DNA of 64,000 nt from the NCBI RefSeq assembly GCF_032362555.1, contig NC_083536.1:2294001-2358000 (forward strand), read 5' to 3'. This document shows, piece by piece, positions 41,081-52,118 of the stretch. The position numbers were made by a program, and so were the translations under genes. The notes beneath the pieces were generated by a model. The model saw nothing but the letters and a program-made list of their open reading frames with translations, was not told the origin of the DNA and searched no databases. The DNA is from Amyelois transitella. Its lineage: Eukaryota > Arthropoda > Insecta > Lepidoptera > Pyralidae. Position 1 is the stretch's first letter; every line of letters begins with the position of its first letter.

Positions 41081-42019
41081 ATGATGTCTTCGACCTGTGG
41101 GTCTTGTGGTGAATCATTAACAGATGGGCCTCGATGCTCAATGTGTCACTTGGAATTTCACTATGGGTGTGCAGGCATTACGGAAGGTGGTTATAGAAGA
41201 TTGGGCGACCGAAAGCTGAATTGGAGGTGTCCAAAGTGCAAGCAACCGGGTCTCCAGTCACCACAACCTTGTTTGACCCCCACTAGTCCCGATATTGTGC
41301 TCGAAATAAGGGCCCTGGCAGTGAAATTACAAGCATTGGATCCCATGGCTGCTGATCTCAAGGTATTGCGATCGGAGGTGTCGGACCTCAAGGATCAGAT
41401 CTCAGAGGCTAATAGTTCCATACGACTTTTTAACGGCAGAGTCAGTGCATTGGAGGAGCGAATGACCCAGGTTGAAAAATCCCAGGAGCAGGTCGAGTTA
41501 CTGCACGCGGAAGTGAAAAATATGAAGGTTGAGGTGAATGCTAGGGAGCAATGGTTGCGCATTAACAATGTGGAGGTCAAAGGTATCCCTCAGACCAGTA
41601 ATGAAAACCTATATACTATTATTCAATCCATAGGGTCGAAAGTTAATTATTGTTTACAAAAACAATTGATTAGTTTCATTACAAGAGTGCCAACCAGAGA
41701 GAAAAGCCAGCCGTGTCCAATCATTGTCTCATTTGCCAATCGTTATGTGAAAGAGGACTTCTTAGCCGCGTGCCGAGCAGCTAACAAAGTGAAGTTACTT
41801 ACATCATCTGATTTGGAGCTCAGGGGGAATACCAACATTTACGTGAATGATCATTTGACCGTGCAAAATAAGGAACTTCTTCAAAAAACAAAGAAAGTTG
41901 CAAAGGAAAAAAATTTTGCTTATACATGGGTCAAACACGCAAAGATATTTTTAAGAAAGAACGACACGTCTCCGATTATTTGTATAAGATCCGAAGTAGA
42001 TTTATCAAAAATACATTAG
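41081..42019 (+). CDS. LINE E ORF1: PHD finger, coiled coil, FP25K-like region
   Basis: The 312-residue frame starts MMSSTCGSCGESLTDGPRC, with a PHD pattern in residues 6-53 (CGSC, CSMC, FHYGC, CPKC). A coiled coil covers about 90-160 (LKVLRSEVSDLKDQISEANS, RVSALEERMTQVEKSQEQ). The C-terminal region (about 160-312) has LRINNVEVKGIPQTSNENL, NIYVNDHLTVQNKELLQK, YTWVKHAKIFLRKND and IRSEVDLSKI. It is open from end to end although ORF2 is damaged. Likely RNA-binding, with the PHD finger possibly contacting chromatin. Confidence 0.9.
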   Translation: MMSSTCGSCGESLTDGPRCSMCHLEFHYGCAGITEGGYRRLGDRKLNWRCPKCKQPGLQSPQPCLTPTSPDIVLEIRALAVKLQALDPMAADLKVLRSEVSDLKDQISEANSSIRLFNGRVSALEERMTQVEKSQEQVELLHAEVKNMKVEVNAREQWLRINNVEVKGIPQTSNENLYTIIQSIGSKVNYCLQKQLISFITRVPTREKSQPCPIIVSFANRYVKEDFLAACRAANKVKLLTSSDLELRGNTNIYVNDHLTVQNKELLQKTKKVAKEKNFAYTWVKHAKIFLRKNDTSPIICIRSEVDLSKIH

Positions 42020-42422
42020 TATTGTATATCTATTCATACTTATTTTATAGTCTTGTGGTAAGGTGTGTATTTCTCAGTATTTATAATTGTGCTACCGATG
42101 ACGCTTTTTATTACGTAATGTGCTGCGACCTACGGGCAGGTAGTGACTCGCGACAGTTGTTTATGATGTTTTGCTACTAAATGCAATTTCGTTTTTATCC
42201 TATCTTAACATATATATATTTCAGCTTATCGCTTAATGAGGTATTTGTGAGTGCGTTCATTGTATTTTTCTTTATAGTATTGCAATACTTAAATTTATAA
42301 TTATTTAACTTTTATCAATGTGCGAAAGTACACAGTGCGCTAATTTTATATTTATATTATTATATTTGTGCACATATGATTTATTTAAAATTATTCTATT
42401 TAGGTTTTGTTAAAGCTTCCAA

Positions 42423-45191
42423 GTGTTAAGTCTAGATATATATAACCAAAATACCAGAGGTCTACGCGGTAAGTCAAACGAGTTTTCAAGAAATGTTTGC
42501 CTGAATAACTATGGTTTGATATCAATTACTGAGTCATGGCTTTTGGATAGCATCTCCAGTAGTGAATTGTTTGATGAGCGATATCTGGTTTTCCGACGAG
42601 ATAGAAATTATGAGCGTACCCAGCAGAAATATGGCGGCGGTGTGATGATGGCTGTCAGGCGAGACCTCAGTGTGATTAGCCGGCCGGAGTGGGGTAGTTC
42701 TGCGGAAGATTTGTGACTTACCGTCTTATTGAATTGTAAGGGAACTGCGCCTATAAAAATTCATATATGTACGGTTTATTTAATAGATGAGAAGATTGGT
42801 AACTCTTATAGTAGCCAATTACTTAATTTTTTAAATTCATTAAGTCGCTTGGTCGCATCTCATTCGTCAGATAAATTTTTAGTAATGGGTGACTTTAACT
42901 TTAGTGATGATATTCATTGGGTTACATCAAACGATACTATTTATTTAAAACCGGATAGGTACTCTAAAGAATACATACTTAATTTTCTTGATATTATGCA
43001 CCAATGCAGTTTAAATCAGTATAATGGTGAGCCCAATAAAAATAATCGCATGTTAGACCTAGTTCTTTGTAACCACGATCTCAACGTCACTGGTTGCTCT
43101 GATCCCTTAGTGAAGGAGGATGGTAACCATAAAGCCTTGTATATCGAGGCCCGATATACGGACGCTGCACTGTTAAATGAAAAAGCAAATGTTAGTAAAT
43201 ATTTATATAATAAGGCAAATTATTCTGCTATTATTGATGAGATAGGCAATATTGACTGGGACCTGCGCTTACAAGATGAATGTATTGATAAGGCGGTTGA
43301 AACTTTTTATGCCATATTGTATGAAATTCGTGATAGACATGTTCCTTGTAGGTTAATTAGATCTAATTCACATCCACCCTGGTTTAGCGATGTACTAAAA
43401 AAAATTTTGAAAGAAAAATATAAATATCATTGTAAATTTAAAAAATATGGTAACTATTCTGATTATCATTCATTTGCCATTCTTCGTACTAGAGCTAAGA
43501 ATATTGAAAGACAGTGTTATCATGATTACATTAACAGGCTGGAATCGTCCATCTCTCAGAATCCGAAAGTATTCTGGTCATTTGTTAAATCTAAAAGGGA
43601 ATCTAATGCTTATCCAAATTCTTTACACTTTAAAAACGAGACTGCTACTACAGGTGAGGATATAAGTAATTTGTTTGCCACCTATTTTCATTCCACATTT
43701 GTTGAAAGTCAGAATTTTAGTTCGAATTCTCCGCCGTCTGCGTCTCAGTTCATAAATGACATTTCTTCTATTTTTATTTGTCCATCTAAATTAGAACTTC
43801 TTCTTGAATCACTGGATTTATCTACCTTTGTTTATCGTTAAATGTGCGAAGGTCCTAGTGAAACCATTATGTATACTTTATCAAAGGTCAATTAGTCAAG
43901 GTGTTGTGCCTAAGATCTGAAAATTAGCATTCGTAACGCCAGTTCTCAAAAAAGGTGATAGGTCTGATGTAGAAAACTACCGTCCTATTTCTAAATTATG
44001 TTTGTTCGCAAAGGTATTTGAAAGGATTGTTTACGATGAGGTCTATGCCGCTATTCGGAGCATACTTAATGAGAATCAGCATGGCTTTCTCCGGGATCGC
44101 TCTGTAACTTCTAATCTTATTCTAGCAAATGATTATATCAGTGATTCTATGGATAAAGGGGCCCAAGTTGTTGTCATATACACTGACTACCAGAAATGCT
44201 TTGACCGCATCGACCACACTATCTTGCTTCAGAAACTTATTGCTGCTGGTGTGCATGGTGATTTGTATCGCTGGTTTGCCTCTTATATTGAAAACCGTAG
44301 TCAGGCAGTGGTTCTGAATGGATTTACATCCAATTGGCTATCTATTCCGTCAGGTGTACCACAGGGGTCAATATTGGGACCTTTACTTTTTGTCATATTT
44401 ATATTAGACATAAAATTGGCTTTCAAGCATTCTAAAATTATATTATTTGCTGACGATATGAAAATTCTAAAATCAATTGAGGATATTTCCGATGCTGTTG
44501 AGTTACAGCAAGATCTTTCTACGTTTGAAAGTTATTGTATTCAAAATAGGCTCAATCTGAATGTCACCAAGTGTTTCAGTATGACATTTTCACGCAAATT
44601 AAACAATGTACATTTTCAATATAAACTGCAGGGTCAAATGCTTTCTAGGGTGAACCATATCAGGGATTTAGGAGTCGTACATGATTACAAACTCATATTT
44701 GATAAACATATAGACCATATAGTCAGTAGAGCTTCTAAGACATTGGGTTTCATTATGAGGATGTCTAAAGATTTCAAAAGTATTAAATCCATAAAAATAT
44801 TATATTGTGCGTATGTAAGAAGCCTCTTAGAATATTCTTCGCAAGTGTGGAACCCACGATACCAGGTTTATACCGCGCGTATTGAAAACATTCAAAAAAG
44901 ATTTCTGCGTTTTCTAGATTTTAAGGCTAAAGTTAAATGTAATAGTTATGACGAGCGCTGTCACAAATATCATATTTTGCCCTTAAGCCTGCGGCGTGAA
45001 ATTAGTGATGTCTGTTATTTAAGTAAGATTGCAAAGGGTTCAGTTGACTGTCCTGAGTTGCTAAGTAAACTTTACTTATGTACTAACTTACTGAGATTCC
45101 GTAGTCGTCCAATTTTATATTTACCTTTTGTTGATACAAAGTATAGGAAAAATGCTTTTCTTATACGTGGCTGTGGCACATTTATTAAGTA
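42423..45191 (+). pseudogene. LINE E ORF2 (endonuclease and RT), C-terminus resumes at 47526-47608
   Basis: The endonuclease starts LSLDIYNQNTRGLRGKSNEF, with ITESW and GGGVMMAVRR. A TGA stop follows EDL near 42715, and the same frame resumes to 43841 (FLVMGDFNFSDD, MLDLVLCNHDLN). Between 43841 and 44002 a frame change, a missing GPDG-like segment and a second TGA (after VVPKI, near 43918) occur. The RT continues in 44002-45191: NQHGFLRDRSVTSNLILAN, IYTDYQKCFDRIDH, GVPQGSILGPLLFV and catalytic LFADDMKILK. The last codons (after FIKY) lie beyond the Helitron block. Confidence 0.85.
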
Positions 45192-47525
45192 CTAGCTGTT
45201 GCCCGCGACTTCGTACGCGTGGAAGAGTCTGTCGTGGTTATTCTCCGTTGTATGCTGTAAAAAGTGTTATCATAAATGTATTTTTGTACATACTTATTTT
45301 TGACGTACTGTTTTTTTTATCCAAAATTATAAAACACCCAATCAAATCTTTTCCACACCTGTTGTTGTTAAATACATAAGCAATTTAAATTTTCCTATGC
45401 TTATAAGGTCATTAATTTTTTATTGGTATGTCAGATAGTTAAATAAATAGATGGGTAACATAACACATGGTAAAAATATCGCTGATCATAATACACTGAT
45501 ATCCATATAAATATCAAATATACCAATTATCCAATAGGGATAGGCAAAAAGAGTATTCCTCCTTGCGAAGAACCTTTTTAAAACTACATTCATGGTTGTA
45601 GCATCGCGTGAAAATCCCGCTGTAACTAATTCGCGTAGTCAGTGACCAAGACTCGAACTCATAACTATATATTGTCTGTTCTACATGCTTTTGCCGTAAT
45701 TTCGCGTAATTAAAAATTATGAGAATTCCTGAAACCCATATTTTAAAAAAGCGCCACCTATTGAGAAAAAGCCGTTCAGCCCGCACAATTTTAACGCCAC
45801 CTACAAAAGACCATAGGTCTTTCGATCCCACAGAAATTATAGTCTTTGCGGCATTCAGTAGAATAACCATAACGTAAAATATAAAATATCTGAGCCGCGC
45901 GGCATGGTAGGTACCTCGCAAGCCACACCTGTCTGTCTTCCTATCCTTGTTCTAGTGAGTTACCTTAAAAGATGGACATATACTGTCGCAGACATTTTTT
46001 TAGATTATTTTAAGAGAAATAATTCTTTCTTACATATATTTTTGGTTTCTTGAACCGTTTTCGCAGCGCACGCAACGGAAGCCCTCAAGGATGCATAATT
46101 ATCCCCGTTTTTTTTCACATTTTCCATTATTTCTTCGCTTCTTATAGTTGCAGCGTGATGTTTTATAGCCTATAGCCTTCCTCGATAAATGGTCTATTCA
46201 ACGCAAAAAGAATTTTTCAATTCAACCAATTTTTCAAACCAGTAGTTCCTGAGATCAGCGCGTTCAAACAAACAAATAAACAAACTCTTCAGCTTTATAA
46301 TATTAGTATAGATTTAGCAAGCGAAGCGAAGCTAGTTATTCAAATGAAACAATCAATGAAATGAACGAACAAATTAATAAATAAGTAAACAAAACCAAAT
46401 GAGATAGTTAACTTGCGCGACAAAACGACATCGGGTCTTCCCATCCTCCCTAAGGGGAGTCGGAGTGATTGGTCAGGGCTTTTGGCCCTCTTCAATCATC
46501 GCTGCCTGCCTGTCTTTACGTCTTCACTGGGAGTTCCCATCGAAGGCAGCGAGGGGAGGGTTTCACCCGACGGTCCGGAGCGGCGCGATGCCGCGCAGGT
46601 GGTTGTGTGAGGACGCGTCCGCCCTTTCGAAAATCTTCGTGGCCAGCCGGGCCACGAAGTCGTATAGGCTCTCCCACTTCAGGTCCCTGAGGATCGTCGA
46701 GTTCCTCACGTAGCGCGGGGCTCCGACGACTGCTCTGAGACTTTGGTTTTCTTGTGCTCTAAGTCTTCTCTTGTTGGTCTCAGAGCAGCATGCGTACCAC
46801 GCCGGGGCCGCGTACCTACGTGAGGCGGGATCTGACAAACGTTCGGTATTCATAGCGTGATTTAAAATACACGCAGGCGCCATCTAGTGATTATGTCCCG
46901 AAGTTATAAAAAATATTTGTTTGTTTTATATTTTTTTTTACTTTTACTTTTTAATAACCACTAATGTAAATCCAATATTTTATGGCGCTTACTTCAAAAA
47001 CGACGACTTGCAAACCCTATTTCACCATTGTGAAAGATTTTTTGAAATTCCTTTCTTAGCAGACGTCTCCAAGTCATAATCTATCATACTGCCATGTTGT
47101 ATCTCCATTGATTCAAAATTCACTCCGCGCATTTAGCGCCACCTATGTAAGAGAGCATAGGTTTTCGCAAATCCCACGGGAACGATAGTTTTTTCCAGAA
47201 CGAAAGGTATCATATGACCTTCTCCATACTCTGAACTATATATGTATGTATATGCGAAATTTCAAGAGGATTGATTATAAATTCACTCCGCGCATTTAGC
47301 GCCATCTACGTAATTAGCGCCATCTACGTAAGAGTGCACAGGTTTTTCACTAATCCCACGGGAACGATAGTTGTTTTCAGAATGAAAGGTACCCTATGTC
47401 CTTCTCCATACTCTGAACTATATATATGTGAAATTTCAAGAAGATTGGTTGTGTAGATATCGCGTGAAAAGAAAACAAACAAACAAACAAACAAACTTAC
47501 TTTCGCATTTATAATATTAGTTAGG
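45192..47525 (-). mobile_element. Composite non-autonomous Helitron block inserted at A|T in LINE E
   Basis: On the minus strand the block starts TCCTAACTAATATTATAAAT (47525) and ends in a hairpin (GCGG-type stem around 45200-45225) and CTAG (45192-45195), with host A before and T after: Helitron hallmarks. A second Helitron-type 5' end, TCTATACTAATATTATAAAG, lies inside at 46312, so at least two non-autonomous Helitrons are joined or nested. Between 46410 and 46883 there is a LINE gene fragment. CAAA-type repeats (46265, 47472) are part of the ends. Removing the block leaves …AAGTA|TATTGAT…, restoring the LINE E frame. Confidence 0.8.
46410..46883 (-). pseudogene. Jockey-like LINE RT C-terminal fragment inside the Helitron block
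   Basis: The minus-strand frame 46563-46883 reads as the C-terminal end of a jockey-type RT: ASRRYAAPAWYACCSETNKR, then LRAQENQSLRAVVGAPRYV and LYDFVARLATKIFERAD. It is GC-rich compared with its flanks. No A tail was seen at its downstream side (near 46385), so it may have been carried along by the Helitron; insertion as a LINE fragment is also possible. Confidence 0.65.
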
Positions 47526-47843
47526 ATATTGATAAATTTGATTTCGATCTATTTAATACCTCTTCTTCTAGTATAAAGCGTACGGTAGCAAACTCTTATT
47601 TCTCTTAGCCATATTTTTAGGAGATGTTTTAGTTTAGGTGCTTAATCATGTTTTTGTTACTTTTTATATGTTGTGCAGAAGTGTAATTTCTTTCATGTCT
47701 GTTTATTTTTGAAACGAGCTTTTGTTATTTCTTTTCAATCTATGAAGATCAATTATCGGCATTTAAATAATAAGTTTTTCTTTTATACCTGTACTGTAAA
47801 GCTGTTAATCTTCTGAATAAATAAAATAAAAAAAAAATAAAAA
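47526..47843 (+). other. LINE E C-terminal codons, 3' UTR and A-rich tail
   Basis: The first 27 codons (IDKFDFDLFNTSSSSIKRTV and on) complete ORF2 and end at TAG 47606-47608. The rest is the 3' UTR ending AATAAATAAAATAAAAAAAA-like at 47815-47843. Confidence 0.75.
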
Positions 47844-47847
47844 ATAG

Positions 47848-48274
47848 TATTAAATACTGGGGTAGAAGCTATAACTACAATATAACTAAAGCTTTAGTAG
47901 CGCAAAAAAGGGCAATACGTACCATGGCAAGAATACCACCATGGGAGTCATGTAAAGAACATTTTAAAAAGCTCCAAATACTAACTGTTCCTTCTCTGTA
48001 CATATTTGTAATTTTAAGCGATTTTATTAAAAATAGAGCTGCATATGAAACAGAAGAGGAAATGTTATCGAGAGAAAGCACTAGACGGAAAGATTTACCA
48101 CGAATAATTACTCCAACGCTACAAATTGTGACACATTGTCCGCGAAATCAGACAGTACTTTTATATAATAAATTGCCGAAAGAATTAAAAGTGGAGCGAA
48201 ATCGTTCCAAAATTAAAAATAACTTAAGATCATTATTGCTGAAGAGGTGTTGTTATAGTGTAGATGATTTTTAA
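47848..48274 (+). pseudogene. LINE D RT, C-terminal part
   Basis: In the LINE D frame the codons read SIKYWGRSYNYNITKALVAQ, KRAIRTMARIPPWESCKEHF, then VPSLYIFVILSDFIKN and a basic end finishing SVDDF at a TAA. This is the C-terminal region usual for CR1-group RTs. It follows directly after the ATAG duplication of LINE E. Confidence 0.85.
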
Positions 48275-48632
48275 ATTTATTTATTTTTTTGACATTTGAA
48301 TTCTACATTATTTTTGACATTTGATATTAGAATGTTATTATATTATATTTGAGCTTGGTAATTAATTGTATAGATTTTTAATTTTTATTTATTTTATTTA
48401 TTTACTAATTTATGTACACAGAAAACATCGAGACTGATAAACACAAGAAACAAAATTACAAAGGTTCTGCTTATTTCAAAAGAAATCTCTTCCAGCAGAC
48501 CCGAGATAGGAAACATAATGGAAAGGGTGACAGGCGTGTACTCCGCTCACACAACTAATAATAGACATACAAAATAATAAACTTACATACAAAATAATAA
48601 ACTTACATAAAATATGTACAATATATACCAAA

Positions 48633-51591
48633 TTAGCAAGGCTTGGAAAGGTAATAATTTTTAATTAATTTTTTAAATTGGGACAGTGATTTAGAGTCAC
48701 GTATCTCGGGAGGCAATGAGTTCCACAATCTAACAGCATGGACAGAGAAGGAGTTGGAGAAAGTGGCCGTACGATGCGTAGGGAATTTAAGCATGGTCCT
48801 AGGATGAGACCTACATGGAGTATCGACAGGACAAGCAAAGGTGAAGCGGTTGCGCAGATATGAGGGGTAAGCAGGATTATAGAGAATATTGTAAAGAAGG
48901 CAAAGTATTCTCATATTTCTACGCAGACGAATAGGCAGCCAGTTTAGTTGCCTGCGAAACTCCGAGACGTGATCATACTTCTTGAGGCCAAAAATGAATC
49001 GGATACACAAATTCTGTAGACGTTCCAGTTTATCAAGGAGTTCCTCGGTAGCATCCAAAAAGCACGCGTCAGCATAGTCGAGGAGAGGAAGAATGAGGGA
49101 TTGACATAAGGAAACTTTAGTTTGGAATGGCAAAAAATTTTGGAGACATTTCAAAGTGTGGAAGGAATAGTGTACCTTGCGACTAACCTCGTGAACGTGC
49201 TTCGACCAGCTAAGTGTGGAATCAAAAATAACACCGAGGTTCTTCGCAGTTTCCGCAAAAGCTATAACCGAACCATCCAGAAGTAATGGGGGTAAGTCAC
49301 ACAGGTCAATACGACTGCGCAGATGCTTACCACCAATGAGCATAGCCTGAGATTTCGATGGATTTATTAATAACCCAAAAGAGCTAGCCCAGCGACTCAG
49401 CTTGTATAAGTCATCGTTCATGGAAGCCACAGTTGTCTCAACCTCATCAGCCAAACAATGCCGATAAAGCTGCAAATCATCTGCATAGAGATGTATACTA
49501 GAAGAAAGAATATTAGAAACAGTATTAATAAACACAGAGAAGAGCAAAGGAGAAAGAACACCACCCTGGGATACACCAGCACTGAGCTCACGCCAGTCAG
49601 AGGAGATCTCTCCGAGGCGAACACACTGCGAGCGACCCCGAAGGTAGGAAGAAAACCAGGCAAGAGCAACAGGTGACACGTTAATAGACCGGAGAATTCC
49701 GAGAAGGACATCAAAATCAACAGAGTTGAAGGCACTGCTGAAATCGAGAAGAACAATCAAAGTTAGGGATTTGTTCTCCATAGCCCAGCGGATGTCGTCG
49801 GTGACATTAAGCAAAGCCGTCACAGTACTATGTCCCGCACGGAAACCTGACAGATAAGGATTAATTATGTTGTTATGATTTAAAAAATAAGATAACTGCC
49901 TTTGAAAAATCAGCTCAGAAACTTTAGATAAAATGGGTAAGATAGATATAGGTCTAAGCTGTGAAAGTGATGAAGGATTAGAGACTTTAGGGTAAGGGAA
50001 TGACATGAGCTAGTTTCCAAGATGCAGGGAAATATCCGGAAGTTAGGGAGAAGTTAAATATATGAGTAACAACAGAAATAATAGCAGGGAGAAGGAGCGT
50101 TATCATTTTTGCAGAGATCTGATCATCCCCAGCCGCGTTAGAAGTGACATGCAAAATAAATCTTTCAACTTCATCCTCAGTAACACATGAAAACTCAAAG
50201 GCAGGGTAAGGCGGAACAGGAAGTTTGGATAGTTGATTCAATGTGTCAGATTTAGAAGCGGAAGACAGAGTAACAGGCGGAAGAGAAAAATGTCTGTTAA
50301 TGTCGTTTGGGTCTAAGTTACTGTGATCAAGAACCGAAGATTTACCAATACCCACAGATCTAAGAAACCTCCACACATCAGCAGGGCTACGACCAACGAG
50401 AGAATCATGAAAATACCTTCTTTTAGCATCTCTACACATACGACTGCAGCGATTGCGAAGAACCTTGAAAAGAGAGAGATTGTGTTCAGTCGGATGACGC
50501 TTATACCTGCGCTTGGCTTTATCTCTTTGTGCCATGGTTTCTTTAATTTCGCTAGAAAGCCACGGTGCAGGGTTTCGTTTCGCCTTAATACGTCTCAGGG
50601 GAGCATGTAGATTGTAAATGTTGATTACAGCATTGTTGAAGCATTCCACCTTCGCATCAACATTATCACTGTTATAAATAGGAGACCAGTCAATATTCAT
50701 AGCCTCTTGATGAAATTTCTCCAAGTTTATACCCTTAAAATAACGACGGAAAATATAATGAGGAACCCTCTTAGGGGGAGAAATACAATAGGATAAATAT
50801 AGAAGATCATGATAAGAAAAAGGGGCAGTAAGTTGACCAAGGCACGCCACCAAATCGCAGGAAGATACAATTATAAGGTCAAGGAGAGAGGGTTTACGGT
50901 TAGGCACGTGGTGGGTAGTCGAAAGAGGTAAAATTCGAAGATTATAGGATGTTAAAAGGTCATGAAGTCGGTGAGTCCGTAAGTCATTTTTGACGAGGCA
51001 TGTATTAAGGTCACCTATCAGAATTACATGCTCATAATTAGGGCAAAATTCATTGAGGAGATTGTCAAGGGAATCAAAATAATCAATGCGAAGGCTTGGA
51101 CTGTAGTAAACTGCTAAAAGTATTTTTGTATGATGAAGATTTATTTCAATAAAAAGGTGTTCAGCAGATTCAGAGTGAGCAGGAGAGGCGCTAAGCAGTT
51201 GATAAGGAATATTATCACGTAGATAGATCGCAACACCGCCACATTGCTTACCCACTCTTTCATTGCGCAACAGAATAAAACCTGGTATGACGAAGTGAGA
51301 AGAAGGGAGAGAAGGCTTAAGAAAGGATTCGGAAATCAACAAGGCGTCAAGATGAGCACAATCAATAGAGGCGATGAAGTCAGAATAATGTCCAGGAACA
51401 CTTTGGGCGTTGATATGTGCGAGATTGAGATTACGAGGGTAAATGGACAAAAGGGAGGAGAGTTGGTCATGTAGACTGTGACTGTCAGATGCACGCGTGA
51501 AGGACTCGTTACCACCCGCGCTGACAAAACTATCAGATGAGGAGCAACTGAAATAGCTGTCATCAAAGTCAATGAGGATATCATCTGCCAT
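48633..51591 (-). pseudogene. LINE A copy 2 ORF2, one frameshift from complete
   Basis: The likely start is MADDILIDFDDSYFSC at 51591. The endonuclease has LAHINAQSVPGHYSDFI, LLISESFLKPSLPS, GGVAIYLRDNIP, AVYYSPSLRIDYFDS, LIGDLNTCLVKND and FSYHDLLYLSY. The RT has SNAAGDDQISAKMI, then an extra base near 49992 after VIPLP, and the second frame (48633-50006) resumes with QLRPISILPILSK, YLSGFRAGHSTVTALLNV, LLDFSSAFNSVDFD, GVSQGGVLSPLLF and catalytic HLYADDLQLY. In RT motif 4 the usual GVPQG reads GVSQG. The C-terminus ends NYYLSKPC. Confidence 0.88.
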
Positions 51592-52118
51592 GCTAGATAA
51601 AATATGTATATAGAAAATAAACAAAAATATATAAAAATAAAATATAAAACAAAAATAAAATAATAAAAACCCTGAGACATTGCGGGCTGCCAAACTCACC
51701 AAATGCTCACGGGTATGTTGAAAGAGACTTAACAAAATATAATAAAAAAAAACACATTCATTGCCACAGTTGAAAAAAAAAAAGCCAAGGAAGAAAAAAA
51801 TAAAAATGACATGTCGGTGAAAAAGCATGTCACTGTCAACTAAACGTCACGGATTATAAACAAAGTGGATACAATACTTTCATTAGTGAAACGGTTAAAG
51901 TAAAATAAATTACAAAATAAAAATATTTAAAGGTACCGTGCCTGTAGCAATAAAAGTTAAAATTACCTACTACGACGTAAATTGAAAATTCACAAAGGTA
52001 TTCAAGAACCACCCACATGGAGAAAAAGAAACAAGACAAAATGAAATAAAAAAAAATGCAACAAGTAAATAAAGATACAGGGTCCAGTAAAAGAAAACTG
52101 ATGCACAGGCGAAGTAAA

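Larger units (their letters stand above)
40608..47843 (+). mobile_element. LINE E, full-length CR1-like LINE, broken, host of a composite Helitron
   Basis: The flanks carry ATAG on both sides (40604-40607 and 47844-47847). It has a 470-bp 5' UTR, ORF1 (41081-42019), ORF2 (42423-47608, interrupted by the Helitron block 45192-47525), and a 3' UTR with an A-rich tail at 47815-47843. Without the Helitron it is about 4.9 kb. ORF2 has at least two in-frame TGA stops at positions expected to be Trp, and a small deletion, so it is dead; ORF1 is open. Confidence 0.85.
34215..48380 (+). mobile_element. LINE D, 5'-truncated CR1-group LINE, host of two later LINEs
   Basis: Only the RT half of ORF2 and a 3' UTR remain. 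The element is split by LINE F (35097-40383, duplication AAGCT) and LINE E (40608-47843, duplication ATAG). The three coding pieces, 34240-35096, 40389-40607 and 47848-48274, total 1503 bases and stay in one open frame. The 3' UTR runs to about 48380, where minus-strand LINE A copy 2 begins. Because the frame is undamaged apart from the insertions, LINE D must have been young when they arrived. Confidence 0.85.
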
